DNA of 64,000 nucleotides. Source: Gammaproteobacteria bacterium (GTDB lineage Bacteria; Pseudomonadota; Gammaproteobacteria; Thiotrichales; Thiotrichaceae). The position numbers and the translations under genes are program-made. The notes below the pieces were generated by a model that saw nothing but the letters and a program-made list of their open reading frames with translations, searched no databases and was not told the DNA's origin. Position 1 is the stretch's first letter; every line of letters begins with the position of its first letter. Shown one piece after another: positions 16,883 through 25,387 of the stretch. The stretch spans positions 1-64,000 of the forward strand of contig JAHJJD010000044.1 in NCBI GenBank assembly GCA_018822845.1, read 5' to 3'.

Positions 16883-17110
16883 TCAGCCAGCATCCCCGTA
16901 ATGGTTTTGCAGTTTTTTTAGCAGTTCCAGTCCGCGCTGTTTGTTACCCCGGCTGGCGAGTGCCTTGAAGCGATTTTCCGCATCAAACTGGGTGAGTGCC
17001 ATGATGGTGAATTCTTCGTACAGCTTGTTGATGCTGATATTGCGGGATGACGCCAGCGTTTTGACCCGTTGGTGGGTGTCTTCTGGCAATCTGACGGTGA
17101 TTACGCCCAT
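16883..17110 (-). CDS. Ribbon-helix-helix antitoxin of a PIN toxin
   Basis: A 75-residue protein starting MGVITVRLPEDTHQRVKTLA, the beta-strand plus helix of a ribbon-helix-helix DNA-binding domain, followed by SRNISINKLYEEF as the second helix. The C-terminal 30 residues are charged and probably wrap the toxin. AGGAGG lies 5 bases before the ATG. It overlaps the PIN toxin gene by 10 bases and is the second gene of the pair; in most such pairs the antitoxin comes first. It likely represses the pair by binding the three 12-base repeats upstream of the toxin gene. Confidence 0.85.
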   Translation of the reverse strand: MGVITVRLPEDTHQRVKTLASSRNISINKLYEEFTIMALTQFDAENRFKALASRGNKQRGLELLKKLQNHYGDAG

Positions 17111-17532
17111 AACGCCTCCTGGATAAATTGTTGGGGAGTGACGATGTTAAGCCCATCGAAAAGCAACTCCCCGTTTTTGAAATCACGTACATTCGTGGTG
17201 ATGATGTATTTGGCTCCACCTGCGACAGCCAGTTCAATCAGGTGGTTGTCGCCCTCATCTTGCAGGTTGGGTCGCCAACCGAAATAAATCTTGCACCATT
17301 GGCAGCAAGCAAGAAAAGCTGACAGAAACTCCATGCGTTCATCGTCATCGAAAGGGCATTTCTGCATTACATCGTCGCGGCTGATAACGTCCAGATATTC
17401 GTTGAAAAGGGCATCTGCCATCAAGGGGGTAATCTTGTCCTGCAAGCCAAGTTCTATCACCTGTCTGGCAGTAGCGGCTTCTTTTCCCAAGAGGGCAGCG
17501 ACCATGACATTAGTATCAACGACAACTTTCAA
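17101..17532 (-). CDS. PIN-domain ribonuclease toxin (COG1569 type)
   Basis: A 143-residue PIN protein. Acidic metal-binding residues are visible in VVVDTN (aspartate 6), in LFNEYLDVI (glutamate near 44), and in the C-terminal half (LQDEGDNHLIELA and TTNVRDF). Such toxins cleave RNA when not held by their antitoxin. The frame has no ATG in a suitable place: the codon that gives the conserved start MKVVVDTN is TTG at 17532, with an in-frame TAG a few codons upstream, so translation begins at TTG without a strong ribosome-binding site. A weak start would keep toxin levels low. The gene precedes and overlaps the antitoxin gene. Confidence 0.85.
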   Translation of the reverse strand: MKVVVDTNVMVAALLGKEAATARQVIELGLQDKITPLMADALFNEYLDVISRDDVMQKCPFDDDERMEFLSAFLACCQWCKIYFGWRPNLQDEGDNHLIELAVAGGAKYIITTNVRDFKNGELLFDGLNIVTPQQFIQEALWA

Positions 17533-17563
17533 GCGGGTGACTCGCTATGGTTACAATACTTTC

Positions 17564-17599
17564 ATGCTAGCGTATATGCTAGCGTATATGCTAGCGTTT
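17564..17599. promoter_or_regulatory. Three 12-base iterons upstream of the PIN/RHH pair, probable operator
   Basis: ATGCTAGCGTAT occurs at 17564-17575 and 17576-17587, and ATGCTAGCGTTT at 17588-17599. Each contains the palindrome GCTAGC. The array ends 32 bases upstream of the toxin start. Short tandem sites with a 12-base period suit cooperative binding of a dimeric ribbon-helix-helix protein. Confidence 0.6.
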
Positions 17600-17624
17600 G
17601 TCAGGTAGGAAATTTGATCTTTAG

Positions 17625-17768
17625 ATTTGCGAGTTCTGCGTCGCGGCGGCTTTAATGTGAGGCCGTGCCTGCCCCATGTTGCCTTCGACTCCGCTCAGGC
17701 AACGGGTCGTGCCACTGTTCGTAGGCTGAGCGCTTGCGCTGAGCGGAGTCGAAGCGGAGTCGAAGCCA
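17625..17768 (-). pseudogene. Second decayed tail related to the TIR-STAND-TPR family, with repeat
   Basis: On the minus strand, GAAGGCAACATG and GCAGGCACGG match the equivalent part of the decayed copy at 12524-12805, including the same palindromic repeat (here 17681-17768) in the same place. After about 10 shared codons the similarity ends. The rest of the 488-base space up to rnfB holds the iterons (17564-17599), an FNR-like site and no gene that I can support. Confidence 0.5.
17681..17768. repeat. Palindromic repeat, TGAGCGGAGTCGAAG family
   Basis: Same build as 12641-12722: CTTCGACTCCGCTCAGGCAA, inner hairpin TGAGCGCTTGCGCTGA, then GAGCGGAGTCGAAG twice. The duplicated right end suggests repeated copying or slippage. 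Confidence 0.85.
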
Positions 17769-17920
17769 GTGAGTGAAATCTGATGCCCCGTTTTCGGGAA
17801 ATTCCCCACCCAATCCATTTGACACATCCAACACGATGATTAAAAAGAAAGTTATATGCACGTATCTTGTGCATGAAATATCCCCTCCTATCCCCTTTCG
17901 GCTATCCCCCATATCTCTTT

Positions 17921-17951
17921 TTGATGTGCATCGCAACATAAAAATTTGACA
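17921..17951 (+). promoter_or_regulatory. FNR-like site and -35-like box upstream of rnfB
   Basis: TTGATGTGCATCGC at 17921-17934 matches TTGAT-N4-ATCAA at 8 of 10 defined bases, and TTGACA at 17946-17951 matches the -35 consensus. I find no convincing -10 box at the right distance. Oxygen control of the following 2-oxoacid/Rnf operon would make sense but is only suggested. Confidence 0.35.
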
Positions 17952-18020
17952 AAAGTCATTATTGCGCCGCACAAACCTTAGTAACTTGAGTGTCATATTC
18001 AGGATCGCAGGACTTTCACC

Positions 18021-18911
18021 GTGATAAACAGTATTTTCACAGCCGATATGGCCGTGGCGCTGGGCTATATGCTCGTTTTAGGGGTAACCCTAGCCATATT
18101 ACTGGCTATCGCTAATCGTTTCCTGTTCGTTTACGAAGACCCACGTATTGACGAAGTGGATTCCGCCCTGCCGCACGCCAACTGCGGTGCCTGTGGCGAA
18201 CCAGGCTGCCGTGTGTTTGCGGAAAAGCTGGTGGCTGGTGTAGTCAGCCCCGGCCAATGCACGGTTAATGCGGCTGAAAACAACGTCGCCATTGCCAACT
18301 TCCTCGGCGTCGATCTGGGCAATCAGGAAAAGCGCGTGGCACGTCTGGCCTGCGCCGGTGGCAACCACGTTTCCTATAACCGCGCCATTTACAGCGGGCT
18401 GCATTCCTGCCGGGGTGCGGCGATGGTTGGCGGCGGTGGCAAGGGCTGCGCGTGGGGCTGTCTGGGCATGGGCGATTGCAAGGATGTCTGCGAATTCGGC
18501 GCAATTTCCATGGATAAAAACGGCCTGCCGGTCGTCGAGGCAGACAAATGCACCGCCTGTGGCGATTGCGTCGATGTCTGCCCGAAAAAACTGTTTGAAC
18601 TACATCCAATAAGCCACCAGCTATGGGTGGCATGTAAAAACCTGCACCACGGTGATGAAGCGGAAGCCGAATGCGAAGTTGCCTGCACCGCCTGCGAGCG
18701 CTGCGCAAACGATTCCCCGGAAGGACTAATAACGATCAGGGACAACCTGGCAATCATTGATTACAGCAAGAATTCCCTGGCCTCCCGCGTCAGTATCCAG
18801 CGTTGTCCGACCGGGGCAATCGTGTGGCTGAACCGTAAAGGGGAGACCGAAAAAGGCCAGAAGGCAAAACCTGTCATCAGAAAACAGGCATTGCCGGTCA
18901 GCCGTGCTTAA
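18021..18911 (+). CDS. rnfB: Electron transport complex subunit RnfB, long form
   Basis: A 296-residue iron-sulfur subunit of the Rnf ion pump, facing the cytoplasm and held by one N-terminal helix (about 9-33). Cluster motifs: NCGACGEPGC with cysteines 55, 58, 63 and 80; a ferredoxin-type set at 143/147/153/157; CTACGDCVDVCP at 177-188; and additional cysteines 205, 218, 222, 225 and 228. The E. coli protein is about 190 residues, so this is the long type known from anaerobes. GTG is the start, after AGGA. It passes electrons between ferredoxin and the membrane subunits. Next to it, 45 bases away, is the giant oxidoreductase, a likely electron donor. Confidence 0.93.
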   Translation: MINSIFTADMAVALGYMLVLGVTLAILLAIANRFLFVYEDPRIDEVDSALPHANCGACGEPGCRVFAEKLVAGVVSPGQCTVNAAENNVAIANFLGVDLGNQEKRVARLACAGGNHVSYNRAIYSGLHSCRGAAMVGGGGKGCAWGCLGMGDCKDVCEFGAISMDKNGLPVVEADKCTACGDCVDVCPKKLFELHPISHQLWVACKNLHHGDEAEAECEVACTACERCANDSPEGLITIRDNLAIIDYSKNSLASRVSIQRCPTGAIVWLNRKGETEKGQKAKPVIRKQALPVSRA

Positions 18912-18956
18912 CGCACTTAACCCTTTCAGAAATTCTCACCCGTAGAGGCAGTCAAA

Positions 18957-21900
18957 ATGTTCGGAATCAAGAAACCAGAAAAACCTGTCGTAAAGTACCC
19001 CGGTACACGCATGGCGATGGATGGCAACGCTGCCGTCATCATGTGTGAACGCGAGGCATCCGACGCGGCGGGCGCATACCCCATTACTCCGTCCACGCAG
19101 ATGGGCGAATACTGGGCGGAAGAGGTGGCCAAAGGTCACGTCAACACTTCCGGCCAGCCGCTGATTTTCGTCGAGCCGGAATCCGAACACGCGGCGGCTG
19201 CCGTGACTGCCGGTATGTCGATGACGGGCTTGCGCGCCACCAACTTTTCCTCCGCACAGGGCGTGGCGTTCATGCACGAATCGCTGTACGCAGCGGTGGG
19301 CAAGCGGCTGCCTTACGTACTGAACATTGGCTGCCGTGCAATTACCAAGGCCAGCCTCAACGTGCACTGCGCCCACGATGACTACCACTGCATCGACGAC
19401 ACCGGTTTCTTCCAGATTTTCGCCAAGAATGCGCAGGAAGCGGCTGACCTCAACCTGATCGGGCGCAAGATTGCCGAACTGTCACTGACGCCTGCCGCCG
19501 TGGCGCAGGATGGCTTCCTCACCACCCATTTGATCGAACCGCTGCAAGTGCCGGAACGGGCGCTGATCAACGAATTCCTCGGCAGCCCTGCCGACATGAT
19601 AGACTGCCCGACCCCGGCGCAGGAAATGATTTACGGCCCCAAACGCCGCCGCGTACCTGAAGTATGGAGCGTCGACAACCCGATGGTGGCTGGTACGGTG
19701 CAAAACCAGGATGCCTACATGCAGGCAACCGCCGCACAGCGCCCCTACTTCTTCGACCACATCCGCGACCTGTCCGAAAAGGTAATGGCGGAATACGCCG
19801 GTCTGACTGGCCGCTACTACGGGCGTATTGCCGAATACCGCTGCGATGACGCCGAATACGTGATCCTCGGCCAGGGCAGCATGATCGTACAGGCGGAAGC
19901 CGTCGCCGATTACCTGCGCGACACCCGCAAGCTGAAAGTCGGCGTAATCAACCTGACCATGTACCGCCCATTTCCCGGCGATCTGGTCAGCAAGGCACTG
20001 AAAGGCAAGAAAGGCTGCGTGGTGCTGGAACGTACCGACCAGCCGCTGGCCGAAGACCTGCCGGTGATGCGTGAAATCCGCGCTTCCCTCACCAAAAGCA
20101 TCGAAAACGGCACTGTCAGCCGTGGCGAACTGCCCTATCCGCTGTACGCCAGCTACAAGCCGGGTGAAGCACCTGCGCTGTATTCCGGCTGCTACGGCCT
20201 GGGTAGCCGTGACATGCAACCGGAAGGCATCATCGGTGCCATCGAAAACATGCTGCCGGAAGGCAAAAACAAGCGCTTTTTCTACCTCGGCATCGACTTC
20301 TTCCGTGACGCCACTACCCCGCGTCAGGAAATCTATTTCAACGACCTGCTGAGCCGTTACCCACAAATCAAGGATTTGTCTGTGTACGGCAGCGAAAACC
20401 CCAACCTGATGCCGAAAGGTTCCATCACCGTGCGGATGCACTCGGTCGGTGGCTGGGGCGCGATCACTACCGGCAAAAACCTGGCGATGACGCTGTATGA
20501 CCTGCTCGGTTTCGACATCCGTGCCAACCCGAAATACGGTTCCGAGAAGAAAGGCCAGCCGACCACGTACTACCTGTCGGCAGCACCGGAACCGATCCGC
20601 CTGAACTGCGAATACCATTACGTTGACGTGGTGCTTTCCCCTGACCCGAATGTGTTCCTGCATTCCAACCCGCTGCACGGTCTGGACAAGGATGGCGTGT
20701 TCATCATCCAGAGCAGCCTCGGTTCACCCGCCGAAGTGTGGGCGCAAATCCCGCGTCAGGCGCAGAAATACATCGTCGACCACGGCATCCGCGTGTTCTA
20801 CGTCGACGGCTTCAAGATTGCGCGTGAGGAAGCTTCCGACGCCGAACTGCAATTCCGGATGCAGGGTAATGCCTTCCAGGGATCGTTCTTCGCTGCTTCC
20901 CCGCTGATGGCGCGTAACAACATGACCCGCGAAACCCTGTTCGCTGCGATTGAACGCCAGTTGCAGGACAAGTTCGGCAAGAAAGGTGCGCGCGTGGTGG
21001 AAGACAACCTGCGCGTCGTGCGCCGTGGTTTCGATGAAATCATCGAGATCACCGAAAAGACCGTCGGTCTCACCCCGGATGCCGTGCGCAAGCAGGCCAG
21101 CAGCCTGCCGATCATGCTCAAGCAATTGCCGGAAGGCGACGGACGCCTGTCCGACATCCACCGTTTCTGGGAACAGACCGGCAGCTTCTACCTTGCGGGC
21201 AAGGGCAGCGGCAACCTCGCTGACCCATACATGGCCACTGGCCTGATGCCGGTTGCGACCGGTTTCTACCGCGACATGACCCAGATCCGTTTCGAGTACC
21301 CCGAATTCAAGCCGGAAAACTGCACCGCCTGCGGCAACTGCTACAGCGTGTGCCCGGACAGCGCGATTCCGGGGCTGGTCAACGCCATCGGTGACGTATT
21401 CAATTCCGCCATCATGCGCATCGAACGTGGCGGTAACCCGACCCGTTTCCTGCGCCGTGAAGTCCGCACCGTTGAGAAAAAACTGCGTGGCCTGATCGAC
21501 GAGAAGGGTGAAGAAGCCAACGTCAACCAGCTCATCGACCACGCCGTACTGGAAACGCTGGCCGAATCCGAACTGGAAGGCAAGGAAAAGGAAAGCCTGG
21601 AACGCGAATTCGCGCGCCTGCTGGAAGTCATTGGTGATTTCCGTTTCGCCATCACCAAGCCGTACTACACCAACCGCGAGAAAAAGCAGAAAGGCAGCGG
21701 TGGGCTGTTCGCCATCACCCTCAACCCTTACACCTGCAAAGGCTGTATGGAATGTATCAAGGTCTGTGACGATGGTGCACTGGTGGCCGAACCGCAAACC
21801 ACCGCAAGCGTGGAGCGGATGCGCAAGGAATGGAAATTCTGGCTCGACCTGCCCACCACCAGCCCGGATTTCAGCCGCATCGACGATCTGGACGAAAAGG

Positions 21901-23879
21901 TTGGCGCACTCGAAACCCTGCTGCTCGACAAGCACAACTACCATTCCATGATGTCCGGTGACGGCGCGTGTCTGGGTTGCGGTGAAAAGACCAGCATCCA
22001 CCTGTTCACTGCCACCGTGACTGCGCTGCTGCAACCGCGTGTCAAAGCGCATCTGGAAAAGATCGACACGCTGATCAACCAGCTCGAAACCAAGGTGCGC
22101 ATGACCCTGGCGAACAATATCAACCTCGGCGACACCGCTGCCTTCCGTGCTGCCATCGACGGCAACAAGGAACATGACCTGACACTGGGCATCCTCTCGC
22201 ATTCACTGGAAGCCGACGGCCCGACCCAGCCACTCAACCAGCAATGGCTGAAAGACATTACCAAGCTGCTGGATGCGTTGCGCAACCTGAAATGGAAATA
22301 CACCGAAGGCCAGACCAAGCAAGGCCGTGCCGAAATGGGCATTATCAATGCCACGGGCTGTACCTCGGTGTGGGCCTCCACCTTCCCGTTCAACCCCTAC
22401 CCGTTCCCGTGGGCAAACCATTTGTTCCAGGACGCGCCGTCCATGGCGATGGGTATCTTTGAAGGCCACATGGCGAAAATGGCGGACGGTTTCAAGGCCA
22501 TCCGTAAAGCCGAGCTGATCATCGCTGACAAGTACGACCCGGCGGAGCACGATTCATTCCTCACCTACTTCAACTGGAAAGGCTTCAGTGATGAAGAATG
22601 GCGTTTATGCCCGCCAGTCGTAGCGGTCGGTGGTGACGGTGCGATGTATGATATCGGCTTCCAGAACCTGTCGCGTGCGCTGATGTCAGGAATGCCGATC
22701 AAGGTGCTGGTGCTGGATACGCAGGTGTATTCCAACACGGGCGGTCAGGCATGTACCTCCGGCTTTATCGGGCAGGTGTCCGACATGGCTCCTTACGGCA
22801 AGGCGTGGAAAGGCAAGACCGAAATCCGCAAGGAGATGAGCCTGATCGGGATGGCGCACCGCACCTCGTTCGTGCTGCAAAGCTCCATTTCCAATATGAC
22901 CCACATGATCGAAGGCTTCATCGACGGTTTGAACAGCCGCCGTCCGGCACTGTTCAACCTCTACGCCGTGTGCCAGCCGGAACATGGCGTGCCGGATGAT
23001 GCTGCCGAACAGCAAAGCAAACTGGCGGTCGAATCCCGTGCTTACCCACTGTTCCGCTTCGACCCGGATGCAGGTGAAACCCTGAAGGATTGTTCCAGCA
23101 TCGAAGGCAACCCGTCCATCGACACCGACTGGCCGACCTACACGCTGGAATACACCGACGAAAAAGGCAAGACCGCCAGCATGAAAGTGCCGATGACCTT
23201 TGCCGATTTCGCCCTCACCGAAGGCCGTTTCCGCAAGAGCTTCCGCAAGGCTCCGCCGGAAACCTGGAACGACAACATGGTGCAGTTGCACGAGTTCATC
23301 GAGCTGGATGAAGACGAGCGTGACGGCAAGTTCCCGTACATCTGGGCAGTCGATGGCAAGAACCGCCTGATGCGGGTGCTGGTGGCGCAGGAAATCGTGA
23401 CCTCTACTGAAGAACGGCGTGGTTTCTGGCATCAGCTCAAGTCGCTGGTCGGCGTCGATCAGGTCGTTGATGTGGATGCCATCAAGCTGCAAGCCAAGGC
23501 CGAAGTGGCGCAACAGCTCACCGCCACCCTGATGGGCATGGCAGCGGGCAGCGTGCCTGCCGGTCTGCTGGCCAGCGGTGGCAATGGCGCATTGGCATCT
23601 GCTTCCGGTGCTGCCGCTAACGCTGCCGACTACGAGCCGGTGTGGGTGGAAACGCCGGAATGCACTGCCTGTGACGAGTGCATCAACATCAACCCCGGCA
23701 TCTTTGCCTACAACGACCAGAAGAAGGCCATTGTCATCAACCCGCAGGGTGGCCCCTTCAAGGACATCGTAAAGGCAGCGGAAAAATGCACGGCAGGCTG
23801 TCTGCACCCTGGCACTCCGCACAACCCGAACGAAGCTGGCCTCGACAAGCTGGTGGCGCGGGCTGCGAAGTATCAGTGA
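18957..23879 (+). CDS. Extra-long pyruvate:ferredoxin-type 2-oxoacid oxidoreductase
   Basis: A 1640-residue single-chain oxidoreductase; usual NifJ/PFOR chains are near 1200. Order of parts: thiamine-diphosphate pyrimidine-binding and transketolase-like domains (about 1-430), gamma domain (about 490-690, GGWGAITTGKNLA), first [4Fe-4S] motif CTACGNCYSVCP near 786, a helical insert of about 130 residues, second motif CKGCMECIKVC near 923, then the cofactor domain with CLGCGE near 1003 and GGDGAMYD...NTGG near 1224-1270. A C-terminal extension ends in a ferredoxin-like segment CTACDECININPG near 1567 with further cysteines. It would oxidise a 2-oxoacid (pyruvate most likely) to acyl-CoA and reduce ferredoxin-type centres. 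Being between rnfB and rnfC, it probably feeds Rnf directly. Confidence 0.88.
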   Translation: MFGIKKPEKPVVKYPGTRMAMDGNAAVIMCEREASDAAGAYPITPSTQMGEYWAEEVAKGHVNTSGQPLIFVEPESEHAAAAVTAGMSMTGLRATNFSSAQGVAFMHESLYAAVGKRLPYVLNIGCRAITKASLNVHCAHDDYHCIDDTGFFQIFAKNAQEAADLNLIGRKIAELSLTPAAVAQDGFLTTHLIEPLQVPERALINEFLGSPADMIDCPTPAQEMIYGPKRRRVPEVWSVDNPMVAGTVQNQDAYMQATAAQRPYFFDHIRDLSEKVMAEYAGLTGRYYGRIAEYRCDDAEYVILGQGSMIVQAEAVADYLRDTRKLKVGVINLTMYRPFPGDLVSKALKGKKGCVVLERTDQPLAEDLPVMREIRASLTKSIENGTVSRGELPYPLYASYKPGEAPALYSGCYGLGSRDMQPEGIIGAIENMLPEGKNKRFFYLGIDFFRDATTPRQEIYFNDLLSRYPQIKDLSVYGSENPNLMPKGSITVRMHSVGGWGAITTGKNLAMTLYDLLGFDIRANPKYGSEKKGQPTTYYLSAAPEPIRLNCEYHYVDVVLSPDPNVFLHSNPLHGLDKDGVFIIQSSLGSPAEVWAQIPRQAQKYIVDHGIRVFYVDGFKIAREEASDAELQFRMQGNAFQGSFFAASPLMARNNMTRETLFAAIERQLQDKFGKKGARVVEDNLRVVRRGFDEIIEITEKTVGLTPDAVRKQASSLPIMLKQLPEGDGRLSDIHRFWEQTGSFYLAGKGSGNLADPYMATGLMPVATGFYRDMTQIRFEYPEFKPENCTACGNCYSVCPDSAIPGLVNAIGDVFNSAIMRIERGGNPTRFLRREVRTVEKKLRGLIDEKGEEANVNQLIDHAVLETLAESELEGKEKESLEREFARLLEVIGDFRFAITKPYYTNREKKQKGSGGLFAITLNPYTCKGCMECIKVCDDGALVAEPQTTASVERMRKEWKFWLDLPTTSPDFSRIDDLDEKVGALETLLLDKHNYHSMMSGDGACLGCGEKTSIHLFTATVTALLQPRVKAHLEKIDTLINQLETKVRMTLANNINLGDTAAFRAAIDGNKEHDLTLGILSHSLEADGPTQPLNQQWLKDITKLLDALRNLKWKYTEGQTKQGRAEMGIINATGCTSVWASTFPFNPYPFPWANHLFQDAPSMAMGIFEGHMAKMADGFKAIRKAELIIADKYDPAEHDSFLTYFNWKGFSDEEWRLCPPVVAVGGDGAMYDIGFQNLSRALMSGMPIKVLVLDTQVYSNTGGQACTSGFIGQVSDMAPYGKAWKGKTEIRKEMSLIGMAHRTSFVLQSSISNMTHMIEGFIDGLNSRRPALFNLYAVCQPEHGVPDDAAEQQSKLAVESRAYPLFRFDPDAGETLKDCSSIEGNPSIDTDWPTYTLEYTDEKGKTASMKVPMTFADFALTEGRFRKSFRKAPPETWNDNMVQLHEFIELDEDERDGKFPYIWAVDGKNRLMRVLVAQEIVTSTEERRGFWHQLKSLVGVDQVVDVDAIKLQAKAEVAQQLTATLMGMAAGSVPAGLLASGGNGALASASGAAANAADYEPVWVETPECTACDECININPGIFAYNDQKKAIVINPQGGPFKDIVKAAEKCTAGCLHPGTPHNPNEAGLDKLVARAAKYQ

Positions 23880-23882
23880 AGA

Positions 23883-23988
23883 ACCCCTCACCCCCTAGCC
23901 CCCTCTCCCTCAAGGGGCGAGGGGGAACAAGAGGACTCCCATCTTTAGCCCCTCTCCCCTTGAGGGAGAGGGGTTGGGGTGAGGGGTA
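23883..23988. repeat. Full-size (~106-base) double-hairpin palindromic element
   Basis: Left half ACCCCTCACCCCCTAGCCCC plus TCTCCCTCAAGGGGCGAGGG, centre AACAAGAGGACTCC, right half AGCCCCTCTCCCCTTGAGGG ending GGGGTGAGGGGT. The halves are inverted copies of each other, and each folds on itself. It separates the oxidoreductase gene from rnfC. Confidence 0.92.
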
Positions 23989-24025
23989 TTTGGCGCAGCC
24001 AACTGTAACGTAACAGGTAAACACC

Positions 24026-25387
24026 ATGCTTGCTCTGTTTGAAAAATTCCGCAAAGGCCGCTTCTCACACGGTATCCATCCGCAATACCACAAGGAAGCG
24101 ACCCAGGGAAAAGCCATCAAGCGGCTGGCTTTCCCGCCGCGCCTGATCGTGCCAGTGGCGCAGCACATCGGCGCGCCTGCCAAACCCATCGTCAACGTGG
24201 GTGAGGAAGTGTTCCGTGGGCAGGTAATTGCCGAGGCGGATGGTTTCATGTCCGTACCGGTACACGCGCCCGCCACCGGCATCGTCAAGGACATCAACCT
24301 GATGCCGAGTGCGGCAGGCCCGCGCATGCTGTCGATCGTGATCGACGTATATCAGGCGTCTGCCCAGCAGGTGCTGTACGGTGAGCCGACCGAACCGGAA
24401 ACGCTGGATCGCAAGGAACTGATCCGCCGGGTACAAGCTACCGGCATGGCAGGCTTGGGTGGGGCTGCGTTCCCTTCCCACGTAAAACTGCAAATCCCCA
24501 CCGGCAAGACCGCGCACACGCTGGTGGTGAATGGCTGCGAATGCGAACCCTACCTCACCTGCGACCATCGGGTGATGCTGGAACAGCCGCACGAGCTGCT
24601 GCAAGGCATCCGCTACGCCCTGCAAATCACGGGTGCGGAAAAAGCCATTGTCGGCATTGAGGACAACAAGGCTGACGCTGCCGCCGCAGTGAAAGCAGCG
24701 CTCAAACCCAACGACCCGATCACGGTGCAACTGGTGGAAACCAAGTACCCGCAGGGCGCGGAAAAGATGCTGCTGAAATCGCTGCTGGGGGTGGAAGTGC
24801 CCGCTGGCGGCTTGCCCATCGACATTGGCATCGTGGTCAACAATGTCGGCACACTGGCGCAACTGGGCAAACTGCTGCCGAAAGGCGAAGGGCTGATCGA
24901 GCGCGTCGTCACCATTACCGGTTACAACGTCAACATGCCCAAGGCTGGCAACTACCTGGTGCCGATTGGTACACCGGTACGTTTCATCCTCGAACAGATG
25001 GGGGTGGAAGCCGACCACGAGAAAGTCATCCTCGGTGGGCCGATGATGGGCATGTCGCTGGCCTCGCTGGATGTGCCAATCACCAAGGGCACGTCCGGGG
25101 TACTGGTATTCCAGGGGCGCGAGTTCATGGAGGGGGAAAACCAGGAGGCGGTGTTCCCCTGCATCAAATGCGGGCGCTGCGTGGATGCCTGCCCGATGCA
25201 CCTCAACCCGGCGCAGATGGCGTGGCTGGCGGGCAAACGCCACTACGCCGAAATGGAAAGCGGTTTCCACCTCAACAGTTGCTTTGAATGCGGCTGTTGC
25301 AGTTTCGTCTGCCCGTCCAACATCCCGCTGGTGCAATACTTCCGCATTGCCAAAGCCGTCAACCGTGAACAGAAGGGGAAAGCATGA
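24026..25387 (+). CDS. rnfC: Electron transport complex subunit RnfC
   Basis: A 453-residue peripheral subunit that carries the NADH/FMN-binding part and two [4Fe-4S] clusters. The start region HGIHPQYHKEAT is typical, the nucleotide-binding part includes GMAGLGGAAFPSHVKL near 140-155 and NGCECEPYLTCD near 172-183, and the cluster motifs are CIKCGRCVDACP near 378 and CFECGCCSFVCP near 417. The long C-terminal Lys/Ala-rich tail of E. coli RnfC is absent. It overlaps rnfD by 4 bases (ATGA). It would exchange electrons with NAD, probably producing NADH when ferredoxin is reduced by the neighbouring oxidoreductase. Confidence 0.95.
   Translation: MLALFEKFRKGRFSHGIHPQYHKEATQGKAIKRLAFPPRLIVPVAQHIGAPAKPIVNVGEEVFRGQVIAEADGFMSVPVHAPATGIVKDINLMPSAAGPRMLSIVIDVYQASAQQVLYGEPTEPETLDRKELIRRVQATGMAGLGGAAFPSHVKLQIPTGKTAHTLVVNGCECEPYLTCDHRVMLEQPHELLQGIRYALQITGAEKAIVGIEDNKADAAAAVKAALKPNDPITVQLVETKYPQGAEKMLLKSLLGVEVPAGGLPIDIGIVVNNVGTLAQLGKLLPKGEGLIERVVTITGYNVNMPKAGNYLVPIGTPVRFILEQMGVEADHEKVILGGPMMGMSLASLDVPITKGTSGVLVFQGREFMEGENQEAVFPCIKCGRCVDACPMHLNPAQMAWLAGKRHYAEMESGFHLNSCFECGCCSFVCPSNIPLVQYFRIAKAVNREQKGKA

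Noticed and set aside
17564-17599. CRISPR array
   Set aside because: Three 12-base units without spacers; they fit an operator array and there are no cas genes.
17652-17996. Minus-strand 114-residue open frame upstream of rnfB
   Set aside because: Half of it is the palindromic repeat and the rest has no ribosome-binding site or recognisable feature.
18957-23879. Reading the long oxidoreductase as two genes joined by a sequencing error
   Set aside because: The frame is continuous, all thiamine and cluster motifs occur in normal order, and the added parts are an internal helical insert and a C-terminal ferredoxin-like domain, not a second gene.
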